Below are positions 24,364-35,128 of a DNA stretch of 64,000 bases, piece after piece. The stretch's first letter is position 1; each line of letters begins with the position of its first letter. Position numbers and translations under genes: made by a program. The DNA is from Sciscionella marina DSM 45152 (GTDB taxonomy: Bacteria > Actinomycetota > Actinomycetes > Mycobacteriales > Pseudonocardiaceae). The stretch is from NCBI RefSeq assembly GCF_000379465.1, contig NZ_KB905414.1:62001-126000 (forward strand), given 5' to 3'. The notes below the pieces were generated by a model. That model did no database searches and had not been told where the DNA came from. It saw only the letters and a program-made list of their open reading frames with translations.

Positions 24364-25802
24364 AGTGGAGCTCCTTCTCGTTGGGTCTTCCGGTAGTTCT
24401 GGCCATCGAGTGCGTCCGCCGACCAGGCCGCCGCCGGGCGGAGCAGGCGCTGCAAACGGTTCGGCGCGTCGATCCCGATGAGCACAAGCACGATCAGGGT
24501 CAGTCCGAAGGACAGCACCGCGAGCGCGGTACCGAGGGAGAGCTGACCGCCGAGACTCGCGCCGAGCGCCGGGGCGACCGCACCGCCGAGCGCGCCCACG
24601 TTGTAGGTGAACCCGAGACCGGCCGCGCGCTGACCGGTCTCGAAGTAACCGCCGATCCATTTCGGCAGCAGCCCGGAAATGCCCTGGCCGAACACCTGCT
24701 GCACGAACAGCAGCGCGCCGAGCAGCAGCAGGCTGTGCCCGCCGACCGCGAACACCGGGAAGATCACCAGCTGGGAGAGCAGCAGGCTGCCCGCATAGGC
24801 CCGGCGGGTGCCGAACCGGTCCCCGATGAACCCGGCGACCCAGCAGCCGACCGCGGCCCCGAACCCGGCGAAGAAGACCACGTTCGCCGTTTCCGCCGGG
24901 CTGTAGCCCAGATCGGTCTTGACGTAGGTGGGCAGCAGGGACTGGATCGGCCAGGAGTAGAGGAAGGCGGCGAACACGATCACCATCACCGCGATCGTCG
25001 CGGGCCAGCGCGGTCCGGAGAACTGCACCAGATAAGCGAGGAACACCACCGCGGCCAGTACGCCGAGCACCGCGATGAGCGGAACACTGGACACCGCCTG
25101 GGTGAAGATGAGCACCAGGCAGACCAGCGCGAGCACCGCGCCGAGCAGGTTGAGCGGCGCGCGCTTGCCGGTGAACAGCACCCCGATCATGGTCGGCGTG
25201 CTGTTCCCGCGCGACCAGTCCGGTGACTCGGGAAGGCTGCGGCGCAACCAGATCGCGAGCGCGATCGGGGCGAGCCCGATGAAGAACAGGGCACGCCAGC
25301 CGAACGCGGGCACCACGAGCGCGTAGACCTGCGCGGCGATGATCGTCCCGAAGGAATAGCCGGAGATCAGGAAACCGCTCGCCTTGTTGCGCAACCGCTG
25401 CGGCCAGGACTCGATCACATAGGTCGAACTGGCCCCGTACTCCCCGGCCATGCCGAGCCCGATCACCAGCCGCGCGGCGAACAGTACCCCGTAGCTCGGC
25501 GCGAGCCCGCAGGCCAGGGTACCGAGCGAGAACAGCACGATGCTCACCACCATCGCGGTCCGCCTGCCGAACCGGTCCCCGAGCGCGCCGAGCGCCATGC
25601 CGCCGATCCAGCGGGAGATGAACGCGGCCGAGACCAGGCTCGCAGCCTCCACCGTGGTCAGCCCGAAACTGTGACTGACCTCGGTCAGCACCAGGGTGAT
25701 CAGCACGAAGTCGAAGCCGTCGAGCAGATAACCGAGCCAGGCGGCGAAGAACGCCTTCCACTGCCCGCGGTCGAGCTGGCGGTACCACCCTCGTTCGCGC
25801 AC
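24360..25802 (-). CDS. nanT: MFS transporter, NanT-like sialic acid:H+ symporter
   Basis: Protein of 480 residues from GTG 25802 after GGAGG. It follows the layout of the sialate symporter NanT closely: [97 protein letters not shown], then [20 protein letters not shown]. Hydropathy suggests 12-14 segments, matching the extra pair of helices in that family. The recognition is from memory of the family, and a nearby organic-acid symporter of the same MFS branch cannot be excluded. It forms an operon with the aldolase and is divergent from a GntR repressor across an operator. It should import N-acetylneuraminate or a related acid sugar. Confidence 0.82.
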   Translation of the reverse strand: MRERGWYRQLDRGQWKAFFAAWLGYLLDGFDFVLITLVLTEVSHSFGLTTVEAASLVSAAFISRWIGGMALGALGDRFGRRTAMVVSIVLFSLGTLACGLAPSYGVLFAARLVIGLGMAGEYGASSTYVIESWPQRLRNKASGFLISGYSFGTIIAAQVYALVVPAFGWRALFFIGLAPIALAIWLRRSLPESPDWSRGNSTPTMIGVLFTGKRAPLNLLGAVLALVCLVLIFTQAVSSVPLIAVLGVLAAVVFLAYLVQFSGPRWPATIAVMVIVFAAFLYSWPIQSLLPTYVKTDLGYSPAETANVVFFAGFGAAVGCWVAGFIGDRFGTRRAYAGSLLLSQLVIFPVFAVGGHSLLLLGALLFVQQVFGQGISGLLPKWIGGYFETGQRAAGLGFTYNVGALGGAVAPALGASLGGQLSLGTALAVLSFGLTLIVLVLIGIDAPNRLQRLLRPAAAWSADALDGQNYRKTQREGAPL

Positions 25803-25842
25803 GGCACCTCCACGCCTCGCTGCGATTCACTCCGGAGATGTT

Positions 25843-25864
25843 GGACGTTGGACGTCCTGTGTCC
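25843..25864. promoter_or_regulatory. Nested palindromic operator between transporter and GntR genes
   Basis: A perfect palindrome GGACGTCC at 25850-25857 is flanked symmetrically, after three bases on each side, by GGAC (25843-25846) and GTCC (25861-25864). It lies between the divergent starts at 25802 and 25909. It is the likely site for the FadR-type GntR regulator encoded next to it. Confidence 0.65.
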
Positions 25865-25908
25865 TGGGTACGATAGGGCGAGCCGCGCACCTTGTAAAGG
25901 AGCAGTTC

Positions 25909-26565
25909 TTGACCGCACTCGACCCGCTGCCGCGCCGCATCCTCGGCCTCATCCAGGAGCGCGGCCTGCGCACCGGCGATCCGATGCCGACCGAGCTCGA
26001 GCTGATCGACCAGCTCGCGGTGTCCCGCAACACGGTCCGCGAGGCGATCCGGTCACTGCGCGCGCTCGGGATCGTGGAGATCCGGCACGGGCACGGCACC
26101 TTCGTCGGCGAGGCCTCGCTGCACACCCTCTCCCCCTCGCTGACCTTCCGCGCGCTGTCCGGGGACATCGAGGGACTGCGGAATCTGGTCGAGGTGCGCG
26201 CGCTGATCGAGATCGGCACCATCCGCAGGCTGGCCGGTGAACTCGAGGCGGCGACCCTGGACCGGCTCGACGAGCTGTGCACCCGGATGGAACAGGTGGA
26301 ACTGCACGCCGAGGCGGACCGGCAATTCCACCACACGCTCTACGCCGGGCTGGACAATCCGCTGATCGGGCAGCTGGTGGACCTGTTCTGGACCGCCTAT
26401 CTGGACGCGCGCGCCGGGATGCGGGTGCCGGAATCGAGCGCGACCGACTGCGTCGCGGACAACCACCGCGCCATTCTCGCCGCGCTGCGCACCGGGGATC
26501 CCGAGGCGGCGAGCCAGGCGATGGCCGCGCACTTCGCCGATCTGCAGCACCGGCTCACTCCCTGA
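25909..26565 (+). CDS. GntR-family (FadR/FCD) transcriptional regulator
   Basis: Protein of 218 residues. The start is TTG 25909, supported by AAAGGAG at 25896-25902. The winged helix-turn-helix reads GLIQERGLRTGDPMPTELEL, IDQLAVSRNTVREAIRSLRA, then IVEIRHGHGTFVG. The FCD ligand domain has LVEVRALIEIGTIRRLAGEL and a metal-site DRQFHHTLYAGLDNP, with further His in NHRAIL and AHFADLQH. Such regulators sense sugar acids, including sialic acid in the case of NanR. Divergence from the NanT-like operon, with a palindromic operator between, makes it the local repressor. Confidence 0.93.
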   Translation: MTALDPLPRRILGLIQERGLRTGDPMPTELELIDQLAVSRNTVREAIRSLRALGIVEIRHGHGTFVGEASLHTLSPSLTFRALSGDIEGLRNLVEVRALIEIGTIRRLAGELEAATLDRLDELCTRMEQVELHAEADRQFHHTLYAGLDNPLIGQLVDLFWTAYLDARAGMRVPESSATDCVADNHRAILAALRTGDPEAASQAMAAHFADLQHRLTP

Positions 26566-27181
26566 CCGGCTCCGCGAACCGGCGGTCGATGTCGGGAATC
26601 CAGAAACAGATCTCCAGGGTCTTCAACCGGGATACGTGCCAGAGCTTGCGTCCTTCGCGCAGCGCGCTCACCGCGCCGATGGCGGCCAGCACGGCGACCG
26701 CCGCCGCGACCAGGCGGTGCCCATCGGGGATGAGCTCGGCCAGTGCGACGACCGTGACCAGGGCGGCGGCCAGCGCGATGTTGCGCAGCATGAGCGACTG
26801 CGCGCGCATCCGGGCGATCTCCGTGGCGGCCTCCTTATCGTGGATCTCGGCCGCGGCAAGCAGCAGCGCGGGATCGGCGCGCACGTACGCCCGGTCCCGC
26901 GCCTGCGGCACCCTGCGCAGAAATCCCTCCTGCGCCGCGTCCGGGCTCCGGCTCCAGCGCGGCGGCAACCGTTCCAGCTGACTGCCGAGCGGATGGCAGA
27001 GGTGCCCGAGCAGATAACTGGCCACCACGGCGGCGACCACGAGCACCGGCGTCGGCATCGCAGTCAGTGCTGCCGGATCCAGCACGCCGAGCCGCAGCAG
27101 CACGTAGATCAGGATGGACAGGTGCACGGCGCCCGGTACCGCGAAGCTGAACAGATCGATGATGCTGACCGCGAAGGTCAC
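26555..27181 (-). CDS. Integral membrane protein of unknown function
   Basis: Protein of 208 residues from GTG 27181, preceded by AGGAGG with ideal spacing. It has two N-terminal membrane segments (VSIIDLFSFAVPGAVHLSIL and TPVLVVAAVVASYLLGHLCH) and two later ones (LRNIALAAALVTVVALAELI and LVAAAVAVLAAIGAVSALRE). Between them is a charged cytoplasmic stretch with RWSRSPDAAQEGFLRRVPQA. I do not recognise a family. The gene overlaps the GntR stop by 11 bases tail to tail and is separated from the next gene by 54 bases. It may be an effector-like membrane protein of housekeeping type. Confidence 0.8.
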   Translation of the reverse strand: MTFAVSIIDLFSFAVPGAVHLSILIYVLLRLGVLDPAALTAMPTPVLVVAAVVASYLLGHLCHPLGSQLERLPPRWSRSPDAAQEGFLRRVPQARDRAYVRADPALLLAAAEIHDKEAATEIARMRAQSLMLRNIALAAALVTVVALAELIPDGHRLVAAAVAVLAAIGAVSALREGRKLWHVSRLKTLEICFWIPDIDRRFAEPVRE

Positions 27182-27235
27182 CGGCTGCCTCCTGAGTTGA
27201 GCACGGCACGACCCGATGATCCTGACACAGCCGGC

Positions 27236-27916
27236 TCAGAGCTCCCGCAGATCCGCCTCCGCCTGAGCGAGCAGCGCCTCGACCGCGCGCACCGCGGCCT
27301 CGGGAGCGTTGGCGCGCACCGCGTCCAGGATCGCGCGGTGCGCGGGCTCGGGATCGGCCCAGTGCTCCCGCGCGTGCACGATCCGGTCCCGGACCCCGAG
27401 CCCGGCCACGATCACCACATCCATCCTGGAGAGCAGTTCGTTGTGCGCGGCATCGAGCAGGGCGCGGTGGAATTCCAGGTCCGCGGCGATCATCGCGTCC
27501 GCATCCGTGTGCGCGGCGACCATGGCGGCCATCGCGGATTCGAGCGCGACCAGGTCTTCCTCGGTGCGCCGCACGGCCGCGAGCCGGGCACCCGCGGGTT
27601 CCACGATGGCGCGCACCTCGGCGAGATTGCCCAGGAAATCCCGGTCCGGGCGGGCGCCACCGTGCCAGCGCAGCAGATCGGCATCGAGCAGGTGCCACTG
27701 CGCGCGCGGGCGGACCACGGTCCCCCGCTTCTGCCGGGATTCCACCATTCCCTTGGCACCGAGCACTTTCAGCGCCTCGCGCACCACGGTCTTGCTCACC
27801 CCGAGCTCGCGCTCGAGGTCCTCGGCGAACAGCGTCGAGCCCGGTGGATGGTCCCCGCGCACGATTCCGGTGCCGATCGCCTCGACGATCTGGCCGTGCA
27901 GTCCGCGCGCGGTCAC
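27236..27916 (-). CDS. GntR-family (FadR/FCD) transcriptional regulator
   Basis: Protein of 226 residues from GTG 27916, in a GTGA overlap with the SDR stop. The DNA-binding part is LHGQIVEAIGTGIVRGDHPP, LERELGVSKTVVREALKVLG, then VESRQKRGTVV. The FCD domain has LAEVRAIVEPAGARLAAVRR and the metal-site DLEFHRALLDAAHNELL with a later His in PAHRAIL. It is cotranscribed with the SDR dehydrogenase and probably controls both this pair and the divergent glycosidase/sugar-porter operon through the TTATGCATAA site. Its ligand is likely a sugar or sugar acid from that pathway. Confidence 0.93.
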   Translation of the reverse strand: MTARGLHGQIVEAIGTGIVRGDHPPGSTLFAEDLERELGVSKTVVREALKVLGAKGMVESRQKRGTVVRPRAQWHLLDADLLRWHGGARPDRDFLGNLAEVRAIVEPAGARLAAVRRTEEDLVALESAMAAMVAAHTDADAMIAADLEFHRALLDAAHNELLSRMDVVIVAGLGVRDRIVHAREHWADPEPAHRAILDAVRANAPEAAVRAVEALLAQAEADLREL

Positions 27917-28665
27917 GCGGACTCCTTGGCCACGCTCCACCCGCCGTCCACGACGAGTTCGGTTCCGGTGATGAACGAGGCCTCGGGCGCGGCGAGGAAA
28001 GCGACCGCCGCCGCGACCTCCTCGGCCCGCCCGAACCGGCCGGCCGGGGTGGCCGCGACGGTGCTCGCCCGGCCGGACTCGTCCACCCGGTCCCAGGCGC
28101 CGGTCAGCACCGGACCGGGGAGCACGGTGTTCACCCGGATCCGCGGCGCGTACTCCACGGCGAGCTGACGGGCCAGCGAACACAGCGCCCCCTTGCTCGC
28201 CGCATAGGCGGGATGCGCGGGCAGCCCGGTGTGCGCGTGCACCGAGGAGGTGAACACGATCGCCCCGGAGTTCTCCCACAGCAGCCCGTGGCAGGCACGC
28301 ACCCCGTGGTACGCACCGCCCAGGTTGACCGCGATCTGGCGCTCCCAGTCCTGCGGGCTCAACTCCTGGACGGGCCGCCGGATGACGGTGAACGCGTTGC
28401 AGTGCAGCACATCCAGGCGTCCGTACTCGGTACGCAGCTGTTCGGCGAGCGCGGACCAGTCGGTCTCATCGGCCACATCCGCGCGCCGATAGTCGACCCG
28501 GTGCCCCTCGGCGCGCAACTGCCCGGCGAGCTCGGATCCGTCGGCGATATCGGCGAGCAGCACCGCGGCGCCCTCCTCGGCGAGCCTGCGCACCGTGGCC
28601 GCGCCGATCCCGGACGCGCCCCCGGTGACCAGGGCGACCCTGCCGGTGAACCGCTCGCTTCCCAT
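27913..28665 (-). CDS. SDR-family oxidoreductase, probable sugar dehydrogenase
   Basis: Protein of 250 residues. The cofactor motif is VALVTGGASGIGAATVRRLA, followed by DADIADG-type acidic residues that suggest NAD. The catalytic Tyr and Lys lie in AHPAYAASKGALCSLARQLA, after the SSVHAHTG serine. The NAG motif is replaced by HCNAFTVI. The C terminus ends ITGTELVVDGGW. Members of this branch oxidise aldoses such as galactose or fucose to lactones. Because a secreted galactosylceramidase and a sugar porter lie divergently, a galactose dehydrogenase role is a reasonable guess. Confidence 0.9.
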   Translation of the reverse strand: MGSERFTGRVALVTGGASGIGAATVRRLAEEGAAVLLADIADGSELAGQLRAEGHRVDYRRADVADETDWSALAEQLRTEYGRLDVLHCNAFTVIRRPVQELSPQDWERQIAVNLGGAYHGVRACHGLLWENSGAIVFTSSVHAHTGLPAHPAYAASKGALCSLARQLAVEYAPRIRVNTVLPGPVLTGAWDRVDESGRASTVAATPAGRFGRAEEVAAAVAFLAAPEASFITGTELVVDGGWSVAKESA

Positions 28666-28695
28666 CGCGCCTCCTTACCGAAGTTTCGACATTAA

Positions 28696-28738
28696 TTATG
28701 CATAAATCTTGACGGAGCACGCACCGAGGCCGCAAGAT
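28696..28738. promoter_or_regulatory. Divergent promoter region with TTATGCATAA palindrome
   Basis: A perfect 10-bp palindrome TTATGCATAA at 28696-28705 lies in an AT-rich island between the SDR/GntR operon and the GH59 operon. Just beyond it a rightward promoter TTGACG (28709-28714), N18, CAAGAT (28733-28738) fits the GH59 gene. The palindrome is the likely GntR operator serving both directions. Confidence 0.55.
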
Positions 28739-28769
28739 CCTTGCCGGCTCCCGATTCCCGGAGGTGCAC

Positions 28770-30730
<1,961 letters not shown>

Positions 30731-30734
<4 letters not shown>

Positions 30735-32062
30735 ACCGGTTCGTGCTGGCCGTTTCCGCGATCTCCGCGCTCGGCGGGATGCTGTTCGGCTACGACATCG
30801 GGGTGATCTCCGGGGCGCTGCTGTTCCTGGCGCACGATTTCGGGCTCGGCCCGTTCCTGCAGGGTGTGGTGACCAGCGCACTGCTGGTGGGTGCCGCGGT
30901 CGGCGCGCTGGCCGGTGGCCGGCTCGCCGACCGGTTCGGCAGGCGGGCGGTGCTCATCACCGCTGCCGGGGTGTTCGTGCTCGGCGCGCTCGGTTCGGCG
31001 TTCGCCCCGGAGACCTGGACCCTGGTCCTCGCGCGGTTCGTGCTCGGCCTCGCGGTCGGCTCGGCCTCGCTGGTGGTTCCGCTCTACATCGCCGAGATGA
31101 CCCCGGCGGCCAACCGGGGCGCGCTCGTCTCGCTCAACCAGCTGATGATCACCATCGGCATCCTGGTCTCCTACCTGATCAATTCCGCCCTCGCCCCGGC
31201 GCAGGCCTGGCGCTGGATGCTCGGGCTGGCCGCGATCCCGGCGATCGCGCTCGGCATCGGCATGCTGCTGCTCCCGGACACCCCACGCTGGTTCCTGAGC
31301 AAGAACCGCCCGGAGGACGCGGAATCCGTACTGCGCAAGGGAAGGCCACCAGCCGAGGTGGAACCCGAGCTGGCCGAGATCGGCCAGGTGCTGGAAACCG
31401 AACGCGGTGCCGCACGCGGACTGTCCGCGCTGCGCGGGCCGCGGGTGCGCCCACTGCTGATCGTCGGCGTCGGGCTCGCGATCATCCAGCAGATCACCGG
31501 GATCAACACGATCATCTACTTCGCACCGTCCATCCTGCGCGCCACCGGATTCGGCACATCCGGGGCGATCCTGTCCACGGTCGGAGTGGGTGTGGTCAAC
31601 GTCGCGCTCACCGTGGTCGCCATCGGGCTGATCGACCGCATCGGGCGCAGGCCGCTCGCACTCATCGGGCTCGCCGGAATGGCACTGTCCGCCGCCCTGC
31701 TCGGCGCGGTCTACCTGTTACCGAGCCTGACCGGATTCGGTGGCTACGCCGCCTTCGTATGCATCGCCGCCTACGTGGCCTGTTACGCCGTCAGCCTCGG
31801 TCCCGTGGTGTGGCTGATGATCTCCGAGATCTATCCGCTGCGGATCCGCGGCTCCGCGATGAGCGTGTCCACCATCGCGCTGTGGCTGACCAATGTGCTC
31901 GTGGCGCTCACCTTTCTGTCCCTGTTCTCCGCGATCGGGGCCAGCGCCACGTTTTGGATCTACGCCGGTATCTGCATCGCCTCCTGGTTGTTCACCTACC
32001 GGCTCGTGCCGGAGACCAAACAGCGCACCCTGGAACAGATCGAGGCAGAGCTGGCTGCGTGA
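30731..32062 (+). CDS. Sugar porter (SP) family MFS transporter
   Basis: Protein of 443 residues starting at ATG 30731 in an ATGA overlap with the glycosidase stop. SP-family signatures are all present: GGMLFGYDIGVISGALLFL, GRLADRFGRRAVLITAAGVF, VPLYIAEMTPAANRGALVSL, LLPDTPRWFLSKNRPEDAE, QQITGINTIIYFAPSILRAT, LIDRIGRRPLALIGLAGMAL and the closing LVPETKQRTLEQIE. It should carry a hexose or pentose by proton symport. Its coupling to the GH59 gene suggests import of the galactose released outside the cell. Confidence 0.94.
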
Positions 32063-32179
32063 TCATGGCGGCGCCGAGCGCCTCCGGGGCCGACAGTTGA
32101 TTAATGCCCTTGGACAAACTTCTTGTGTCACTTCGGCAGTTAATCCATTGCTCGGTTGCCGATGCAACCGGATCCTTAA

Positions 32180-32560
32180 GTGCGGGCGATGTGCGAGGTG
32201 GTGAGCGAGCTGACTCGTACCACCGACGGCGCCACGTATTTCGCGAAAAGGATCTCCGGTGTGTGGCAACACTATGATCTCCCCGGCGAGCATCCGCTGG
32301 TCGGCACCGGCGCGCCCGACTACGAGCTCACCGGCGGAACCCACTTCGCCGACCACCTGCACGACGGCCGGGCGCTCCCGCTCGACCCGTCCGGTGCGTT
32401 ACCGGATCTGGCCGCCGGGTATCGCGACCGCATGCGGACCATCACCACCGCCCCGCCGTGCGGAAAGGCGCCCCCGGCACTGTTCGTGCGGCCCGACGGG
32501 TACGTCGCCCTGGCGGGCGAACCGGATCGGCACGCACTGGAAATGGTACTGAAAACCTGA
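32180..32560 (+). pseudogene. C-terminal fragment of an aromatic FAD monooxygenase
   Basis: The 126-codon frame reads RISGVWQHYDLPGEHPLVG, then APDYELTGG, a DGRALPLDPSG segment, and ALFVRPDGYVALAGEPDRHA near the end. This is the thioredoxin-like C-terminal domain of PgaE/phenol-hydroxylase-type monooxygenases, whose FAD-binding 380 residues are absent upstream. The 117 bases before it contain no related sequence. It is most simply a truncated gene, although a free-standing domain translated from GTG 32180 or ATG 32189 is possible. It has no operon partner. Confidence 0.65.
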
Positions 32561-32661
32561 CTCGGCGTTCCATCGGGGTATATACCTTCGTGACTGGTTG
32601 ACTGATTTCATTCATTTTGTATTCGCCGTTTCGTGTCGAGCGATTCTGCTATTATGGAGTC

Positions 32662-33957
32662 ATGAACGCTGGGGTTGTTGTACAGGATTCGGCCGAGAAA
32701 TTGCTACGCAGACTGGGCGACCAGTTCATGGCCATTCGCCGCGCCGAGGCGGGAATGCTCGATCTGGTGGCACAGCTGGACAAACGCGGCGCGCCGGTGG
32801 AGTTCGGTTACCGCGGCTCGCCCGCACGCATGGTGGAAGACGTGGGTCGGGTGGGTCTCGCCGAAGCACGCCGGATCGCCGAACGAGCACGGGCCTTGTT
32901 CGGTGCGCTCGGAATCAGTGGTGAACCACTCTCGCCGGATCTGCCGAATACCGCGGAAGCCTATTCACGCGGGGATCTCGGCGCCGAGCATGTGGACCGA
33001 ATACGAAGATTCGCCACCGAGCTGCCTGCCGATGTGCTCACCGGAGGATCCTGGCCGATCGCGGAGAACTGCCTGGCGCAGATCGCCAGTGAGACCGGGC
33101 CGCGTGGGTTGAGCCGCCCGATCCGGGAACTGCATGCGCGGCTCGATCCGGATGGGCAAGCGCCGAACGACCACGAACCCTCGCGCCCGTGGCGGGAAAT
33201 CTGGGTGCAGCAGCGCGCCGATGATTGGCTCATCGAAGGCCACCTGGACCAGGAAACCGGCCTGAAACTGCGCAGCGTTCTCGACGCACTCAATAAGAAC
33301 CGTAGCCCGGAAACCGTTGACGGCGCCACGGTGTTCCGGCGGCCGAGTGAACGCGACGCCGATGCGTTCGCCGAGATCGTCCAACTCGCTGCGAATCCGG
33401 AAAGCCTTCCCGAAAACGGCGGCGAACCGTTCACGATCGTGGTCACCATGAGCGAAGAATGCCTGCGTGAAGGCGTCGGCGCAGGCACCACCATGGACGG
33501 CAGTACCATCCCCGCCACACAGCTGCGCCGAATCGCCTGTGATGCCGGAGTCATCCCTACCGTGCTCGGCAGCGAGGGTGAAGTGCTCGACATGGGCTGC
33601 CGGGAGCGCACCGCACCACCCAAACTCCGCCGCCGCCTCATCGCCCGGGACCGCGGCTGCGCACACCCGGACTGCGATAAGCCGCCCGCACTCACCCAGG
33701 CCCACCACGTTCGGCACCACGCCAACGGCGGCTACACCACCGAAGACAACATGGTGCTGCTCTGCGCCTACCACCACACCTTGGTCCACCACACCGCGTG
33801 GGAAGTCCGCATCCACAACGGGCGGCCCGAATTCAGCCCACCCGGCTATCGCGCGGCGATCTCCGCGGGCCGCCAGACAAGACGAACATCCGGCTCGCCC
33901 TCCGCATTGCGGGATCCATCGGTGCGCTGCACGGCGAGAAAACCGTGCCGCTCGTGA
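32662..33957 (+). CDS. DUF222 / HNH endonuclease signature protein
   Basis: Protein of 431 residues from ATG 32662, with GGAG 4 bases upstream and a TATTAT -10-like box at 32650-32655. The DUF222 region covers residues 10-300 and includes RMVEDVGRVGLAEARRIAER, a DLGAEHVDRIRR turn, and EGHLDQETGLKLRSVLDALN. The HNH motif is near residue 340-385: RDRGCAHPDCDKPPALTQAH, HVRHHANGGYTTEDNMVLLC, then HHTLVHH. Actinobacteria carry many such proteins; several are suspected cargo of a group II-like or REP13E12 repeat, and cellular function is unclear. The last 112 bases overlap an opposing GNAT gene, so the final 37 residues are probably not conserved. Confidence 0.9.
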   Translation: MNAGVVVQDSAEKLLRRLGDQFMAIRRAEAGMLDLVAQLDKRGAPVEFGYRGSPARMVEDVGRVGLAEARRIAERARALFGALGISGEPLSPDLPNTAEAYSRGDLGAEHVDRIRRFATELPADVLTGGSWPIAENCLAQIASETGPRGLSRPIRELHARLDPDGQAPNDHEPSRPWREIWVQQRADDWLIEGHLDQETGLKLRSVLDALNKNRSPETVDGATVFRRPSERDADAFAEIVQLAANPESLPENGGEPFTIVVTMSEECLREGVGAGTTMDGSTIPATQLRRIACDAGVIPTVLGSEGEVLDMGCRERTAPPKLRRRLIARDRGCAHPDCDKPPALTQAHHVRHHANGGYTTEDNMVLLCAYHHTLVHHTAWEVRIHNGRPEFSPPGYRAAISAGRQTRRTSGSPSALRDPSVRCTARKPCRS

Positions 33958-34346
33958 AACAGCCGCGCCGGTTGGTTGACCTCGAAGGTCCACAAGCCCA
34001 ATCCCTGGGGACGCAAGCGCTTGGCCAACGCGATGAACCGATCCCCCACGCCACAACCCCGCCAGGACGGTTCCAGGTACAGCTGCTCCAGTTCCGCGTC
34101 CTCGAGCACGAGAATCCCGATCACGGCTTTTCGGGAAACAGAATCCTCATGCACGGCCACCCATGCCTCGCAGTCGGGCACCACCACCGCCGAGAACCAA
34201 TCCCGCACCTCGTCGTCGTCATGCGCGCGCCGCACGGTCGACAGGGCGGCGGCGAAGGCCCGCAACCACACCTCGGCCATACCGGGCGCATCGGCGGCCT
34301 CGGCGCGCCGGAACACGAGATCGGCGGCATCCGGGACCGCATTCAT
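33846..34346 (-). CDS. GNAT-family N-acetyltransferase
   Basis: Protein of 166 residues. The GNAT fold shows FRRAEAADAPGMAEVWLRAF at the start, AWVAVHEDSVSRKAVIGILV in the central strands, and LEQLYLEPSWRGCGVGDRFI with the acetyl-CoA RGxGxG-like loop (RGCGVG). It ends ARLFHERHGFLAVQRTDGSR, then PDVRLVWRP, the usual terminus of this subfamily, so the 3' end is well defined. It is convergent with and overlaps the DUF222 gene by 112 bases. Substrate unknown; small-molecule amines are typical. Confidence 0.9.
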   Translation of the reverse strand: MNAVPDAADLVFRRAEAADAPGMAEVWLRAFAAALSTVRRAHDDDEVRDWFSAVVVPDCEAWVAVHEDSVSRKAVIGILVLEDAELEQLYLEPSWRGCGVGDRFIALAKRLRPQGLGLWTFEVNQPARLFHERHGFLAVQRTDGSRNAEGEPDVRLVWRPAEIAAR

Positions 34347-34361
34347 CGCGAAGATCTTGAC

Positions 34362-35057
34362 TCACCAGGAAAGGCGGCGGCCGTCCCGGAAGAACCCGCC
34401 GGTCGGTCCGTCCTCGGGGATGTCCACGGCCCACAACACGCTCGCCGCACCGGCCTCGATCGTCCGCCCACCGCGGCCGCCCATCCGGGTCGCGACCCAC
34501 CCGGGGCAGACCGCGTTCACCAGGATGCGGTCCCTACTGCATTGCGCGGCGAACACCCGGGTGACCGCGTTCAGCGCGGCCTTGGACACCGCATAGGCCG
34601 GGGTTCCCGCGCCCATATCGGAGAGCGCCCCGATCCCGCTGGAGACGTTCACGATGCGCCGCCCCGGACGGTTCCCGCGCATCAGCGGCAGCAGCGCGGT
34701 GATGGTGCGCCAGGCTCCGATCGCGTTCACCTCGAGCGCCTCGGTGACGATGCGCATGTCCGCGCCCGCGGGATCCTGCCAGGTGTCGTAGTGCACGCCC
34801 GCGTTGTTGACCAGCACGTCGACCCGGCCGAATTCGGTGCGCAGCAACTCCCCCAGAGCGGTGGTACCGCGCTCCTCGGTGACGTCGAGTTCGGCGACGA
34901 GCACCCGGCCGTTCGCGCCGAGATCGCGTGCGGCCTGACGTCCCGCCTCGGCGTCGCGGGCACCCAGTACGGTGCGGTATCCACGGCTGAGCAGCTGCTC
35001 GACCACGGCGAGACCGATCCCACGATTGGCCCCGGTGACAACGGCGATCCGGTCCAC
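34362..35057 (-). CDS. SDR-family oxidoreductase (carbonyl-reductase-like)
   Basis: Protein of 231 residues from GTG 35057. The NADP motif is IAVVTGANRGIGLAVVEQLL, followed by VDVLVNNAGVHYD and the catalytic TPAYAVSKAALNAVTRVFAA. The Ser lies in VNVSSGIGALSDMG. The end WAVDIPEDGPTGGFFRDGRR with a proline-glycine-rich tail resembles carbonyl-reductase-like SDRs active on ketones or quinones. The ribosome-binding site is weak and no closer start is better. It stands just downstream, on the same strand, of the GNAT gene's neighbour region and is followed by 71 bases before the GH4 stop, so it is probably transcribed alone. Confidence 0.9.
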   Translation of the reverse strand: MDRIAVVTGANRGIGLAVVEQLLSRGYRTVLGARDAEAGRQAARDLGANGRVLVAELDVTEERGTTALGELLRTEFGRVDVLVNNAGVHYDTWQDPAGADMRIVTEALEVNAIGAWRTITALLPLMRGNRPGRRIVNVSSGIGALSDMGAGTPAYAVSKAALNAVTRVFAAQCSRDRILVNAVCPGWVATRMGGRGGRTIEAGAASVLWAVDIPEDGPTGGFFRDGRRLSW

Positions 35058-35128
35058 GAGGACGATCGTACGAATTAGCGGCCCGATTGACGAGACTCCG
35101 AAATCAACAGATCAGCAGAGCCGACAGA

